This document shows, piece after piece, positions 29,183-37,981 of a DNA stretch of 37,981 bases. The stretch comes from an uncultured Opitutia bacterium. Lineage in GTDB: Bacteria; Verrucomicrobiota; Verrucomicrobiia; Opitutales; Coraliomargaritaceae. Each line of letters opens with the position of its first letter. The first letter of the stretch is position 1. The notes beneath the pieces are model-generated. The model was not told where the DNA came from. It did not search any database and was given only the letters and a program-made list of their open reading frames with translations. The position numbers and the translations under genes are program-made. The stretch covers positions 1-37,981 of the forward strand of contig CAJWHF010000008.1 in NCBI GenBank assembly GCA_913041275.1, in the 5' to 3' direction.

Positions 29183-30364
29183 TTAACCAAGCAGTTTAAA
29201 GAAGATACGCTTTCCCGCTTGAAAGATTTGTTCACCATCAGAGGGAAAAAGCTCACGATTTGGATCTTCTTGCTTCTCGCCATCTACTTTGACCCCACCT
29301 TGCTGTATTAGTCTTCGTATTGCTCCTTTGCTCTCAAATAGGCCAGATTTAGCCATAATTTCAAAAAGAGGTCCGCTAGCCTCGTCACCTAACAAACTAT
29401 TCCATGTAAATGTTGGCATGTCATCAGGTAACTTATTTCGAGAAAAAACTTGCTCGAACTGTTCTAATTCATGCTTGGCAGACTGCATTGAGTGAAACTG
29501 ACCAACTAGAGACGAAGCCAGGCTCTTCTTAGCATCCATGGGGTGCCCAGTCTTCAACTTCTCAATTTTTTCGGCAGCGAAATCAAGTAGTAAACGGTAG
29601 TAATCCCACATCGTTTCATCACTAATAGACATAATCTTACCAAACATCTCTTTAGGGCTGTCAGTAAAAGCGATATAGTTGTCCGCACTCTTAGACATTT
29701 TCTTCGAGCCATCTAGGCCGACTAAAAGTGGCATCGTAAGCACTGCCTGCTCTAGCTTACCCGCATCTTTTTGCAACGCACGACCGACAAGCATGTTAAA
29801 GAGCTGGTCGGTTCCGCCAATTTCGACATCTGCATTAAGCACTAGCGAATCATACCCCTGAATTAGTGGATAGAGGAACTCGACGATAGAAATAGGAGCT
29901 TGATTGGCGTAGCGCTTTGAAAAATCATCGCGTTCTAACATACGAGCAACTGTCATTTTACGCGATAACTTTAGGCAGTCTTCAAAGTTCATCTTATCGA
30001 ACCACTCACTATTGTAAAAAACCGAGGTCTTTTCTTTATCTAGAATCTTAAATGCTTGGTCTAGATAGCTTTGTGCATTACTTCTAATCTCTTCCTTAGT
30101 TAAAATAGGACGAGTATTAGAGCGACCAGAGGGGTCACCAATTAAAGTGGTGAAATCGCCAATTATAAGAATCGCTTCATGACCGAAATCTTGAAATTGG
30201 CGAAGTTTCTTAAAAACAACCAGATGCCCAAAAGTGAGATCAGGTCTAGTCGGATCAACGCCTAATTTGACTCGCAAGGGCTTACTGCCGTGGAGGCGCT
30301 CCTCGAGCTCAGCCTCCCCAACTAGTGCTTCTGTGTTAAGACGAATAGTATCAATTACTTTCAT
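29183..30364 (-). CDS. tyrS: Tyrosyl-tRNA synthetase
   Basis: This class I aminoacyl-tRNA synthetase has 393 residues. Motifs: LGVDPTRPDLTFGH at about 34-47, where the HIGH equivalent reads TFGH; ILIIGDFTTLIGDPSGRS; the tyrosine-specificity segment with QGYDSLVLNADVEIGGTDQLFN; KKMSKS ending at 226; and a C-terminal S4 RNA-binding domain (SKGAIRRLIQQGGVKVDGEK, about 333-352). The arrangement is that of the shorter TyrZ-type enzymes. Start ATG is at 30364. Confidence 0.95.
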   Translation of the reverse strand: MKVIDTIRLNTEALVGEAELEERLHGSKPLRVKLGVDPTRPDLTFGHLVVFKKLRQFQDFGHEAILIIGDFTTLIGDPSGRSNTRPILTKEEIRSNAQSYLDQAFKILDKEKTSVFYNSEWFDKMNFEDCLKLSRKMTVARMLERDDFSKRYANQAPISIVEFLYPLIQGYDSLVLNADVEIGGTDQLFNMLVGRALQKDAGKLEQAVLTMPLLVGLDGSKKMSKSADNYIAFTDSPKEMFGKIMSISDETMWDYYRLLLDFAAEKIEKLKTGHPMDAKKSLASSLVGQFHSMQSAKHELEQFEQVFSRNKLPDDMPTFTWNSLLGDEASGPLFEIMAKSGLFESKGAIRRLIQQGGVKVDGEKQEDPNRELFPSDGEQIFQAGKRIFFKLLG

Positions 30365-30462
30365 TTTTTTAGTGATCAGAATTCGGAAAGGTCTTCCTTT
30401 AGTTGACTTAACAAATAAACTGATCGCATCCCTAAAGTCGTAAAGAATAAAAGCTAAGAGAT

Positions 30463-31548
30463 CTAGCGAATCGTAATAAACGGCTCAATCGCCCTGTTGT
30501 TGCTAGATTTTGCAACAAAACTATCACGGTCCCCTTTGTTACTAAAAAGATAAAGCGCATATCCGCCCCATCCACCTCCAGAATATTTACGCCCAATGCA
30601 GCCTGAGGCATCAGATAATTTTGGCATACCTTCTTTAAGCTGCATTTTATAGCTTAAGTCGACTGCTGCACCCAGTTTATTCAGGTTGGCCTCTATAACA
30701 CCTTCTTGCGCCAAGTGACCAGCAGCTTCGATCTGGTCGTAGTCACGATCGTTATCCGCATTAGCTGGGGTATCGTGAGCTATTTCAGTATAGTGAAGTG
30801 CCATAAGACCGTTAAGGAAGTCTCCATTACGTTTAAATTCGAGTATGGGTTTTTTGCCGCTACGCCAAACGCAAAGCCCAGTCTCACGGATAATGGCGGG
30901 ATCCTGCCAACCAACCCCTAACTCTAGCTCGGATTCGACCCCGTCACGACCATTAAGTAATGCCCAAGCACCACTACCACCTAATCCTGATTTTTTCTCA
31001 TAATCCCAATCTGCGAGTGAAACGAGCGGAGATATAGCGCAGTTTACGATAAAGCACCCATTGCGAGCATAACGCGGAACATCAAGCCAACCTCCACCAA
31101 AATCAACCCTTAGTGGAGCAAAAACGGGCGTGCGGATTTTGCATACAATAGAAGAGGTGGAGATAGGGGTAAATTCAGGCGGTGTTTTAGGCAGTACCAC
31201 ATACTCAGCACCTACCTCGGCACAAAGTGCGCGCTTTTTATCAGCATATTGGTCGTCTGTTGTTACAACCAAAATATCAGGTTTAATCTTAAGAAAATGA
31301 TCCTTGAAATCTAACCCTAACTCCTGAGAGCCACCAATTACTACTTGGTCCACAATATCGAGTGATTCCATGAGAACAAGTTTATGATCCTGCGGGATAG
31401 AGGACTGACGTTTTTTGTGCTCCCAGAGCACCTCATCAGAGGCAAAGCATACGGTGAGGTGATCACCTAGTGCGCGAGCTTCCTTAAAGAATTGGATGTG
31501 TCCCCCATGAAGAATATCATAACACCCAGAAATAAAGATCTTTTTCAT
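30463..31548 (-). CDS. Bifunctional cytidylyltransferase-like / GHMP kinase-like protein
   Basis: Two domains are fused in 361 residues. Residues 1-135 are a TagD/HldE-type nucleotidyltransferase: GCYDILHGGHIQFFKEAR with HGGH at 14-17, and the closing ISTSSI at 129-134. Residues 138-361 resemble a GHMP kinase: APLRVDFGGGWLDVP (144-158), the phosphate-binding SGLGGSGAW (187-195) and SGGGWGGYALYLF (323-335). The kinase half is only about 224 residues against about 320-340 in relatives, and only about 30 residues separate its first two motifs. A role in making a CDP- or NDP-activated sugar or polyol is likely, but the substrate is unknown. It lies between recJ and tyrS on the same strand. Confidence 0.75.
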   Translation of the reverse strand: MKKIFISGCYDILHGGHIQFFKEARALGDHLTVCFASDEVLWEHKKRQSSIPQDHKLVLMESLDIVDQVVIGGSQELGLDFKDHFLKIKPDILVVTTDDQYADKKRALCAEVGAEYVVLPKTPPEFTPISTSSIVCKIRTPVFAPLRVDFGGGWLDVPRYARNGCFIVNCAISPLVSLADWDYEKKSGLGGSGAWALLNGRDGVESELELGVGWQDPAIIRETGLCVWRSGKKPILEFKRNGDFLNGLMALHYTEIAHDTPANADNDRDYDQIEAAGHLAQEGVIEANLNKLGAAVDLSYKMQLKEGMPKLSDASGCIGRKYSGGGWGGYALYLFSNKGDRDSFVAKSSNNRAIEPFITIR

Positions 31549-31629
31549 ATACTGACTAATAAGTAATCTCTCAGACTATGACAATCAATTGTGTAATTAA
31601 AACAACTAAGGCTACTTCCTATTCACCTA

Positions 31630-33351
31630 TTAACGATCTTTAGAAAAGCGCCAGTCGATCAAAGTTAGCTGTGGATAGCGATTATTACGCCAATAATTCC
31701 AAGAAAAGCGAAATGCCATGTCTACAGCTTTACCTATTTTTGGTGGCTCTCCAAGCTGCCACGCAATGCCAGATATGCCACGCTTAGCACCAGCTTGAGC
31801 GGGCAATCGAAAGCGAAAGTTTCCATCGCCAAAAGAATCGGGTGAGTCTTCTAGCACCAAATCACGAAGACCAAAAATAGGTTCGCGGTTTCCTTGACCG
31901 AACGGATGCAAGCGATCGAGCTCTTCGAGCAATGATTCATTCAAGTCACCCATTTCTAACCATGTAGATATTTCAATGGATGGCTCAGGTAAACCACCTG
32001 GGTAGAGAGCCTCAAGGCTCTCTAAATAGCATTTTGTAAACGCCGCTACATCTAATGATTTAAGTGAAACACCCGCAGCCATGGGATGTCCTCCCCAATG
32101 CTCTAATAAATGAGTACAGCGCTGAAAAACTTCAACTAGGTTTACCGAAGCCACACTTCGTCCCGAGCCTTTAGCGAGCTCACCCTCAGCACCGAGAATC
32201 ACGCAGGGCTTATGAAAGCGGCGACTCACACGACTGGCCACAATACCCACCACACCAGGATGCCAATCCTCGCTAAAAAGTATAATACCAGGCGCATCTG
32301 CAAATTCAGACGCTGCGCGTTGTTCAGCAACTTTGGCTATACCCCGCTCTATGATCTGTCGTTCTTTATTTATTTCATCAAGCCGCTCTGCTATGTTTAT
32401 GCAACTGCGATAATCATCCTGTAAAAGTAGTTCAATCGGTAATGAGGCATCAGCTAGTCGACCACTTGCATTGATTCGGGGTGCGATTTTAAAAGAAATA
32501 TCAGAACTAACCATTTCTTGGCAGCTGTCGATTCCTGCAACCTCAGCTAAGGCGCGAACACCTGCGCGATCATTGGCACGCAAGTGTTTTAAACCAAACC
32601 AAGAAAGAATGCGATTTTCTCCTTGCAAAGGAACTAAGTCAGCCACGGTTCCCATAGCTACAAGGTCTAAATAATCCTTGAGCTGAATTCTTTCTACTCG
32701 AGGGTCATCGGCTTGGCGGCGTAGCTTCAGGAGCCCGTGGAGTAGTTTGAAGACCAACCCAGCTGTACATAAGTTACGCCAAGGGGCATCTTTTTGATCA
32801 TTTACATGGGGATTAATGAAAATGCAATCCTCGGGCGCCTGGGTCTTTGTCTGGTGGTGGTCGACAACAATTACATCGATACCCAATTCGCGCAGATATG
32901 CGATCGACTCGTGAGCATTAGTGCCACAATCAAGGGCTATAAAAAGTTGCGGAATTTGCCCATCGAAAACACGCTCAATAGCCTCAAGACTCAAGCCATA
33001 GCCTTCATCTAATCGTCGAGGTACGCAAAATTTTGGCGTAAGTTCTAGGGTGCGCAACATACTCACCATCTGGGTTGTGCTAGTCACCCCGTCTACGTCG
33101 TAATCACCGAAAACTACGATCGACTCCTTATCCTCGACAGCCTTCTCGATTCGCTTAGCAGCGGACTTGAGGTTTTTTATAGCGAAAGGATCATCTAGTT
33201 GAGCCAAACGAGGACGAAGAAACTCCTCCGCATCTTCTGCTTGCGTTATACCCTGCTCGACTAGTATCCGAGCAACTACATTAGATAAGCAAATGCTCTG
33301 AGCTAGCGTAGAAGCCTTACGCTCATCAATCTCGGTGCAGTTCCAAAGCAT
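31630..33351 (-). CDS. recJ: Single-stranded-DNA-specific exonuclease RecJ
   Basis: RecJ is the 5'-3' ssDNA exonuclease of recombination and mismatch repair. The 573-residue protein has the DHH-family motifs FGDYDVDGVTST (D83, D85, D87) and VVDHHQ (D164-H166). FKIAPRINASGRLADASLP, GIILFSEDWHPGVVGIVASRV, the DHHA1 segment GSGRSVASVNL then HWGGHPMAAGVSL, and a C-terminal OB-type domain follow. The start ATG is six bases after the secDF stop, so it belongs to the yajC-secDF-recJ unit. Confidence 0.97.
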   Translation of the reverse strand: MLWNCTEIDERKASTLAQSICLSNVVARILVEQGITQAEDAEEFLRPRLAQLDDPFAIKNLKSAAKRIEKAVEDKESIVVFGDYDVDGVTSTTQMVSMLRTLELTPKFCVPRRLDEGYGLSLEAIERVFDGQIPQLFIALDCGTNAHESIAYLRELGIDVIVVDHHQTKTQAPEDCIFINPHVNDQKDAPWRNLCTAGLVFKLLHGLLKLRRQADDPRVERIQLKDYLDLVAMGTVADLVPLQGENRILSWFGLKHLRANDRAGVRALAEVAGIDSCQEMVSSDISFKIAPRINASGRLADASLPIELLLQDDYRSCINIAERLDEINKERQIIERGIAKVAEQRAASEFADAPGIILFSEDWHPGVVGIVASRVSRRFHKPCVILGAEGELAKGSGRSVASVNLVEVFQRCTHLLEHWGGHPMAAGVSLKSLDVAAFTKCYLESLEALYPGGLPEPSIEISTWLEMGDLNESLLEELDRLHPFGQGNREPIFGLRDLVLEDSPDSFGDGNFRFRLPAQAGAKRGISGIAWQLGEPPKIGKAVDMAFRFSWNYWRNNRYPQLTLIDWRFSKDR

Positions 33352-33357
33352 TCAAAT

Positions 33358-35910
33358 CTAACTAGATTCTTTCTGACTTTCCCACTCGTAACGCTTAGGC
33401 GTGAACTGACGCTCCTGAACGTGACGACGATCGCCCTTGTGCCACCAATAAAATACTGGGCTGGCAATAAAGATTGAGGAGAATGTTCCCACAAGGATAC
33501 CTACGATGAACACAAAAGCGAAGTCATTGATTACGCCAGCTCCGAAAACATAAAGGGATACAGCGGCCAAGAGAGTTGTGATAGAGGTCAGCAACGAGCG
33601 GGAAAAAACGCGACTAATCGCCAAATTGATAATTGAGCGCAAATCAGTACCAGGATTAAGGTCTAATTCTTCCCTTATTCGGTCAAATACAACAATAGTG
33701 TCATTTATCGAGTAACCCACAATCATGAGAATCGAAGCAAGCATCGGGGCGGTGAACTGCCCACTTACAAAGATATCTAATTGCCCAAAAATTACGAAGA
33801 TACCTATCGTCATGAGCGCGTCATGAACCGTAGCAACGACGGCACCGACTCCATATCCAACTTCAAACCTTAGTGCCACATAAAGCAGAATACCGCCAAG
33901 AGCACAAATTACAGAAAGCAGGGCATTCCACTGAATGTCTTTAGAAACTGATGCGCCAATCTGATTAATACCAGCCTCTTCAAATCCTGCATCTGGAAAA
34001 GCATTTTGCAAAATTTCAAGTGTAGGGCGTGCTTGATCAAAAGGTGTTTGAATCTTAAGCACTTCACGATTTTCGCCGATTAAACTCTGATAACTGACAG
34101 TGATATCATTGATTTCTTGATCAGTCACCGCATTAGAAATTTCATTAGTATCAATGAGCTCGGAATAAGCGATCGTCATTTCGTCACCCCCCGTAAAATC
34201 TTTACCAAGAATATTTTTATGGTGGATAGCTACACTGAAAACACCTACGAAAACGATTAGCCAAGAAGCTACAAAAGCGGGCTTTCTATATCGGAAAAAA
34301 TCGAGTTTCTTTACCGGGAGGAGGCTAAGTCCTAGAATATTAGAAACGCCTATGCGGTGAACAATGAAATCGACAAGAAATCGAGTCACGACAAGCGCAC
34401 AGAATATTGAGGCACAAATACCTATAGCTAAAGTGACACCGAAGCCTTTAACTGGGCCTGTGCCTAGCCATATAAGAATCGATGCCGTGATCAAAGTAGT
34501 CACGTTGGCATCGACAATAGTAGAGGTCACTTTCTCAAAAGCACTTGCGGTAGCGTTCTTAATGCTTTTACCAGTACGAAGCTCTTCACGCAGGCGTTCA
34601 AAAATAAGAATATTAGCATCCACACCCATACCTAATGTCAATACGAGTGCCGCAACACCTGGGAGAGTCAAAGTCGCACCTAGGCTGGCCAGAACACCAA
34701 GAACGATACTTATGTTTATCACGGCTGAAAGTACAGCCACAAGGCCACCAAGCGCGTAGTATAAAATCATGAAGGCAACTACTAGTATTGCGCCATACTG
34801 ACCAGCATTGACAGAACTCTCACGGGCATCAGCGGCCATAGTGGGTCCTACCTCATACATCTCGTCGACTCGAAGTTCAACCGATAGAGGGTTGTTCAGG
34901 ACATTAGCTAGTTCAATCGCCTCGCGTTGAGAGAAGCTACCTGTAATTTGCGCGTTTTTAGAAAGTACGCTCTGTATAGTAGGTGCGGAGTAAAGCTTCC
35001 CATCTAAAACAACGGCAAGAGGTTCACCGACCATATTTTCAGTGACTCGGCGTAATATTTCAGCGCCTTGCGCTGTCATTTGCAGATTAATTTGGAAGCC
35101 TCCTGTCTGCGTCTGGGAAGCAAATGCGTCATCGACGATTTCTCCTGTTGCTTCTGGAATGAGTTTTACAAATTGGCGACGTTCATAGACCTCACCACTA
35201 CGACGATCTTCAATTTCCTCTGCGAGCACCTCATAGCCTACAGGATATCGGCTCTTAGGTGTTGTGTCTGGCCTTAGTTCTGGGTGCACGCGACGGAATT
35301 CAAGTCTAGCGGGCTTTTTGATCGCATCGATCACCTCAGGATTGTCTTTAGTCGATAGGCCGGCTATTTGTATCTCTATCGCGTCTTCGCCACTTGGGCG
35401 TATGACTGGTTCAGCAACACCCATACCGTCGAGTCGCTCAGCCATAATATCTATCGCGTCTTGCAACTGCTCGGCTTGTTCAAACTCGCTTAGGTCTGAC
35501 TGAGCCGATTCGTCGATCTTTAAGGTAACTCCAACGCCACCTTTCAAGTCTAGGCCAAGACGAAGTTGGCTCTGCGCAGTTTTGAGGATATGTTTTAGCA
35601 GAATATCATTGCGCTTATTTTGATTAGCGATATCCGCGACATTAATTTGAGGAAAATACTGAGAAAAATCTATTCCTTCTTCTACGCCGATATCACGTAG
35701 AGCTATAAATAGTGTTGGTGAATCGCCTTGTTCGACGCGTATTCCTGAACGTTTGAGGAGATCTACAAAGTCGGACTCATTAGCCGTCACTTGGCTTACA
35801 ATATATTCCTCAAAGGGTCGATCCTTTAAAGGGGTAACACTCATTACACACCAGAATATGATGGTAGCAGTGAGAAGAAATTTCCAAAGAATGTTTCCGG
35901 ACATGGGCAA
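33358..35910 (-). CDS. secDF: Fused protein translocase subunit SecDF
   Basis: SecD and SecF are joined in one 850-residue chain that uses the proton gradient to pull proteins out of the SecYEG channel. The SecD half has LGLDLKGGVGVTL (118-130), the large periplasmic P1 domain and the conserved membrane block TLGMGVDANILIFERLREEL. The SecF half starts near KKLDFFRYRKPAFVA, has GKDFTGGDEM and the block YSINDTIVVFDRIREEL. Twelve membrane segments are expected. Fusion is known in some Bacillota, Bacteroidota and PVC bacteria. Start is TTG at 35910, or the in-frame ATG at 35904. Confidence 0.97.
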   Translation of the reverse strand: MPMSGNILWKFLLTATIIFWCVMSVTPLKDRPFEEYIVSQVTANESDFVDLLKRSGIRVEQGDSPTLFIALRDIGVEEGIDFSQYFPQINVADIANQNKRNDILLKHILKTAQSQLRLGLDLKGGVGVTLKIDESAQSDLSEFEQAEQLQDAIDIMAERLDGMGVAEPVIRPSGEDAIEIQIAGLSTKDNPEVIDAIKKPARLEFRRVHPELRPDTTPKSRYPVGYEVLAEEIEDRRSGEVYERRQFVKLIPEATGEIVDDAFASQTQTGGFQINLQMTAQGAEILRRVTENMVGEPLAVVLDGKLYSAPTIQSVLSKNAQITGSFSQREAIELANVLNNPLSVELRVDEMYEVGPTMAADARESSVNAGQYGAILVVAFMILYYALGGLVAVLSAVINISIVLGVLASLGATLTLPGVAALVLTLGMGVDANILIFERLREELRTGKSIKNATASAFEKVTSTIVDANVTTLITASILIWLGTGPVKGFGVTLAIGICASIFCALVVTRFLVDFIVHRIGVSNILGLSLLPVKKLDFFRYRKPAFVASWLIVFVGVFSVAIHHKNILGKDFTGGDEMTIAYSELIDTNEISNAVTDQEINDITVSYQSLIGENREVLKIQTPFDQARPTLEILQNAFPDAGFEEAGINQIGASVSKDIQWNALLSVICALGGILLYVALRFEVGYGVGAVVATVHDALMTIGIFVIFGQLDIFVSGQFTAPMLASILMIVGYSINDTIVVFDRIREELDLNPGTDLRSIINLAISRVFSRSLLTSITTLLAAVSLYVFGAGVINDFAFVFIVGILVGTFSSIFIASPVFYWWHKGDRRHVQERQFTPKRYEWESQKESS

Positions 35911-35944
35911 TAAACTATAGGCTTAAAATTGTAGAGAAAAGTTT

Positions 35945-36265
35945 CTAGACATCGCTGGAGGATACCTTCGTGGATACAAAGCTTTTACCGATCTCGATTT
36001 TGGTATTATCTGCGATACGAACAACAAATCTATCATCCTTTACATTTGTGATGGTGCAATACACACCACCGCTAGTAACGATCTCGTCACCACTCTTCAA
36101 CTCAGTGAGCATTTTGTCATGGGCTTTTTGTCGCTTTCGTTGCGGTGCAATAATCAGAAACCACATACCTGCAAAGAGCAGAATAATCGGAAGAAATTGA
36201 CCCAGACCGCCACCTGGTGCGGCTTGTGCGAATTGATATAAAAAAGGTAATTCAGGAATAGTCAT
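35945..36265 (-). CDS. yajC: Preprotein translocase subunit YajC
   Basis: YajC is a small accessory membrane subunit of the Sec holotranslocon. From the ATG at 36265 it has 106 residues. There is one membrane helix (about 20-40, FLPIILLFAGMWFLII) ending in APQRKRQKAHDKML, the family signature, followed by LKSGDEIVTSGGVYCTITNVKDDRFVVRIADNTKIEI. The frame continues upstream to 36352 but the extra part is not family-like. It is 34 bp upstream of secDF, as in most bacteria. Confidence 0.96.
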   Translation of the reverse strand: MTIPELPFLYQFAQAAPGGGLGQFLPIILLFAGMWFLIIAPQRKRQKAHDKMLTELKSGDEIVTSGGVYCTITNVKDDRFVVRIADNTKIEIGKSFVSTKVSSSDV

Positions 36266-36395
36266 AGCATTTTTGATTGTTAAAAGTCCGCAGAAAGAAA
36301 GGGAGTCACCCCTAAATAGCAAGTAACTAATCAATAGGGGGCATAAAGCCAAGGTATCACCTCAAAGCATACTCTTGATTTAAAACATGAAAGCC

Positions 36396-37205
36396 CTAGC
36401 CTGCAAGCTCCATACGACGCAGTAATAGCCGAAGATGTTTATGTGGTTCAGACATAATCGTGACCTCAGCACAGTCAGAATTGAGATCTACTTCATTTAG
36501 GTGGAGTGCAAGGCCTTGATAAGCCGGCAAATTTAGCCCTGACCTCTGCTTTTTAGGGTGAAGTTCTCGCTGGGTTGGAGCTTCTGGGCCATTGTATAGG
36601 GCGTCTCCCAATATAGGAATGCCCAATACAGATGCGTGCGCGCGTATTTGATGGGGCCTAAAGAAGGTCGCTCGTGCTTCCCAGAGGACCCAGCCTTTGG
36701 GTGATTCAGTAATACGCTGAAATTTGGTAAGAGCTTTTTTACCCTTTGCAGTGGAAGGGATCATTTTAGGCTTAACATTATGCGGTAACAGTGGCGCAGA
36801 ACATTCCAAATACGGTTCTTGATTAATAGACTGGGAAGCCGAAATAAATTGAAAGCGAAAAGAACTCTCCCCTGAACCAAAACGATTACGTAAATTCGCT
36901 AGCGCATCACGACTTTTGGCAAAAACCGCAACACCAGATACTGATGGATCGAGATAATACATCGAACCAAAAAGTGTCGCTCCTCTACGAACTAATTCCG
37001 GCTTACCGGCTTCTAGCTGAATATTAAGCGCCCCATCTATATCGGGTACATCGTCCCATGGATGTGCACGCGTACCAAATCCAATCGGCTTGTCTAGTGC
37101 CAGCCAATCGTTTGTTTCCGCTAGTACCGAAAGGCGCAGAGGCTTTTCGCCAAGTATAGGAGGCGGAAAACCAACAGCATTTTTTTTTGATTTTTGATGC
37201 ACCAC
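36396..37205 (-). CDS. RluA-family RNA pseudouridine synthase with an altered active-site motif
   Basis: This 269-residue protein belongs to the RluA family, which isomerises uridine to pseudouridine in rRNA or tRNA. It has LALDKPIGFGT at about 36-45, the active-site region YYLDPSVSGVAVFAKS with D86, and RPHQIRAHASVLGIPILGDALYNGP from H185. The catalytic Asp is kept, but the usual HRLD is YYLD. No S4 domain is present. GTG codons at 37205 and 37202 are the possible starts, right after an in-frame TAA. A run of nine A residues falls in codons 7-9. Its target RNA cannot be inferred. Confidence 0.85.
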   Translation of the reverse strand: MVHQKSKKNAVGFPPPILGEKPLRLSVLAETNDWLALDKPIGFGTRAHPWDDVPDIDGALNIQLEAGKPELVRRGATLFGSMYYLDPSVSGVAVFAKSRDALANLRNRFGSGESSFRFQFISASQSINQEPYLECSAPLLPHNVKPKMIPSTAKGKKALTKFQRITESPKGWVLWEARATFFRPHQIRAHASVLGIPILGDALYNGPEAPTQRELHPKKQRSGLNLPAYQGLALHLNEVDLNSDCAEVTIMSEPHKHLRLLLRRMELAG

Positions 37206-37215
37206 TTATGGATAC

Positions 37216-37251
37216 AAAATACCCTCGATACGGCAAGCGTAAGCGAGGGTA
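37216..37251 (-). terminator. Rho-independent terminator of rpsT
   Basis: TACCCTCG and CGAGGGTA (37220-37227 with 37244-37251) pair perfectly, with an inner four-base extension TACG/CGTA and a small loop. On the minus strand the stem is followed by TTTTG. It sits between the rpsT stop at 37275 and the start of the pseudouridine synthase at 37205, separating the two transcripts. Confidence 0.7.
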
Positions 37252-37274
37252 CTAATGGGGTAGAAATAAAAAAA

Positions 37275-37532
37275 CTACGCAGCTAACAATTGTGCGCAGC
37301 GAGCCTTCTGACGAGCCACTTTGTTGGCATGAACAATACCCGTCTTAGCTGCTTTATCGAGTGCTGATATAAAGTCTCGGGATGCTGACGCAAGAGCATC
37401 TTTGTCGCCAGCAGCGCTAGCCGCATCAACCTTTTTAGAAAAAGTTTTTAGACGACTCTTAATTTGTTTATTTCGCAGGGCACGTGTCTGTGTCTTGCGG
37501 ATATTCTTAACTGCTGATTTAATATTAGCCAT
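37275..37532 (-). CDS. rpsT: 30S ribosomal protein S20
   Basis: S20 binds 16S rRNA in the small subunit. From the ATG at 37532 the product has 85 residues and begins MANIKSAVKNIRKTQTRALRN, the classic S20 start. It ends in the conserved GIVHANKVARQKARCAQLLAA segment. The 14 extra codons of the open frame up to 37574 are not S20-like. The start lies about 65 bp downstream of the RNase P RNA on the same strand. A terminator follows the gene. Confidence 0.97.
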   Translation of the reverse strand: MANIKSAVKNIRKTQTRALRNKQIKSRLKTFSKKVDAASAAGDKDALASASRDFISALDKAAKTGIVHANKVARQKARCAQLLAA

Positions 37533-37596
37533 ATCTGTAAAATTAGGGAGCATAAATTGCGAGCACTCAATCACCCTGTCAAGAGGGAAAGTGTCA

Positions 37597-37981
<385 letters not shown>

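Noticed and set aside
34364-34759. A 131-codon plus-strand frame opposite secDF, and a similar 129-codon frame at 28533-28922 opposite mreB
   Set aside because: Both are mirror frames of highly conserved genes; their composition (Ser/Thr/Ile-rich, no motifs) is that of antisense reading.
37180-37188. Run of nine A (coding strand) early in the pseudouridine synthase gene as a phase-variable tract
   Set aside because: A single nine-base homopolymer in an AT-rich lysine stretch of a housekeeping-type gene is not enough to suggest phase variation.

Overview
This window is about 38 kb of densely packed bacterial housekeeping DNA, roughly mid-40s % GC by eye. It carries one tRNA gene, the RNase P RNA, about 30 recognisable core genes and two small membrane-protein genes I cannot name. 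It is Gram-negative: apolipoprotein N-acyltransferase (lnt), YajC-SecDF and the MreBCD-PBP2 cell-wall elongation cluster are all present. The combination of a fused SecDF, a carboxynorspermidine decarboxylase, a RodZ-like protein, and AtpB and AtpF with signal-peptide-like N-termini, together with AT-rich leaders that almost never show a Shine-Dalgarno motif, fits the Planctomycetota-Verrucomicrobiota-Chlamydiota group, perhaps a marine Verrucomicrobiota (Opitutales/Puniceicoccales type). That placement is inference, because no rRNA is in the window. I see no mobile element, CRISPR array, prophage or integrated island.

Layout. 1-118: tRNA-Glu(UUC) and its terminator. 153-4041, minus strand: an M50 site-2-type protease, recR, ybaB/ebfC, rsmE and a DEAD-box-type helicase. 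4277-6589, plus strand: gluQ, nspC and a 44-codon membrane ORF that starts with TTG. 6622-14058, minus strand: the F1Fo ATP synthase operon in the order atpB-E-F-H-A-G-D-C, followed by an SGNH hydrolase. 14059-14234 is a divergent control region with several repeats, leading on the plus strand to a 75-residue membrane protein. 14514-15113: trmB (minus). 15339-19547, plus: grpE, dnaJ, purN, prmA and a rodZ-like gene. 19590-20570: folE2 (minus). 20748-22983, plus: a walJ/yycJ-like hydrolase and pyk. 23087-37981, all minus: rnpB, rpsT, a RluA-family pseudouridine synthase, yajC, secDF, recJ, a cytidylyltransferase-GHMP kinase fusion, tyrS, mreB, mreC, mreD, mrdA and lnt.

The genes fall into functional groups. 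ATP synthesis is one complete operon without atpI. Cell elongation is the mreBCD-mrdA block followed by lnt, with a RodZ-like protein elsewhere in the window. Protein export is yajC-secDF. Translation and RNA maturation are covered by rnpB, rpsT, tyrS, trmB, rsmE, gluQ, prmA and the pseudouridine synthase. GluQ and FolE2 both touch tRNA queuosine metabolism, although FolE2 also feeds folate.

I did not find a clearly new multi-gene system. The points most worth a second look are: the cytidylyltransferase-GHMP kinase fusion with a compact kinase half; the repeat-rich atpB-proximal control region; the near absence of Shine-Dalgarno sequences; a short AtpH that lacks about half of the usual N-terminal domain; and the two small membrane-protein ORFs.
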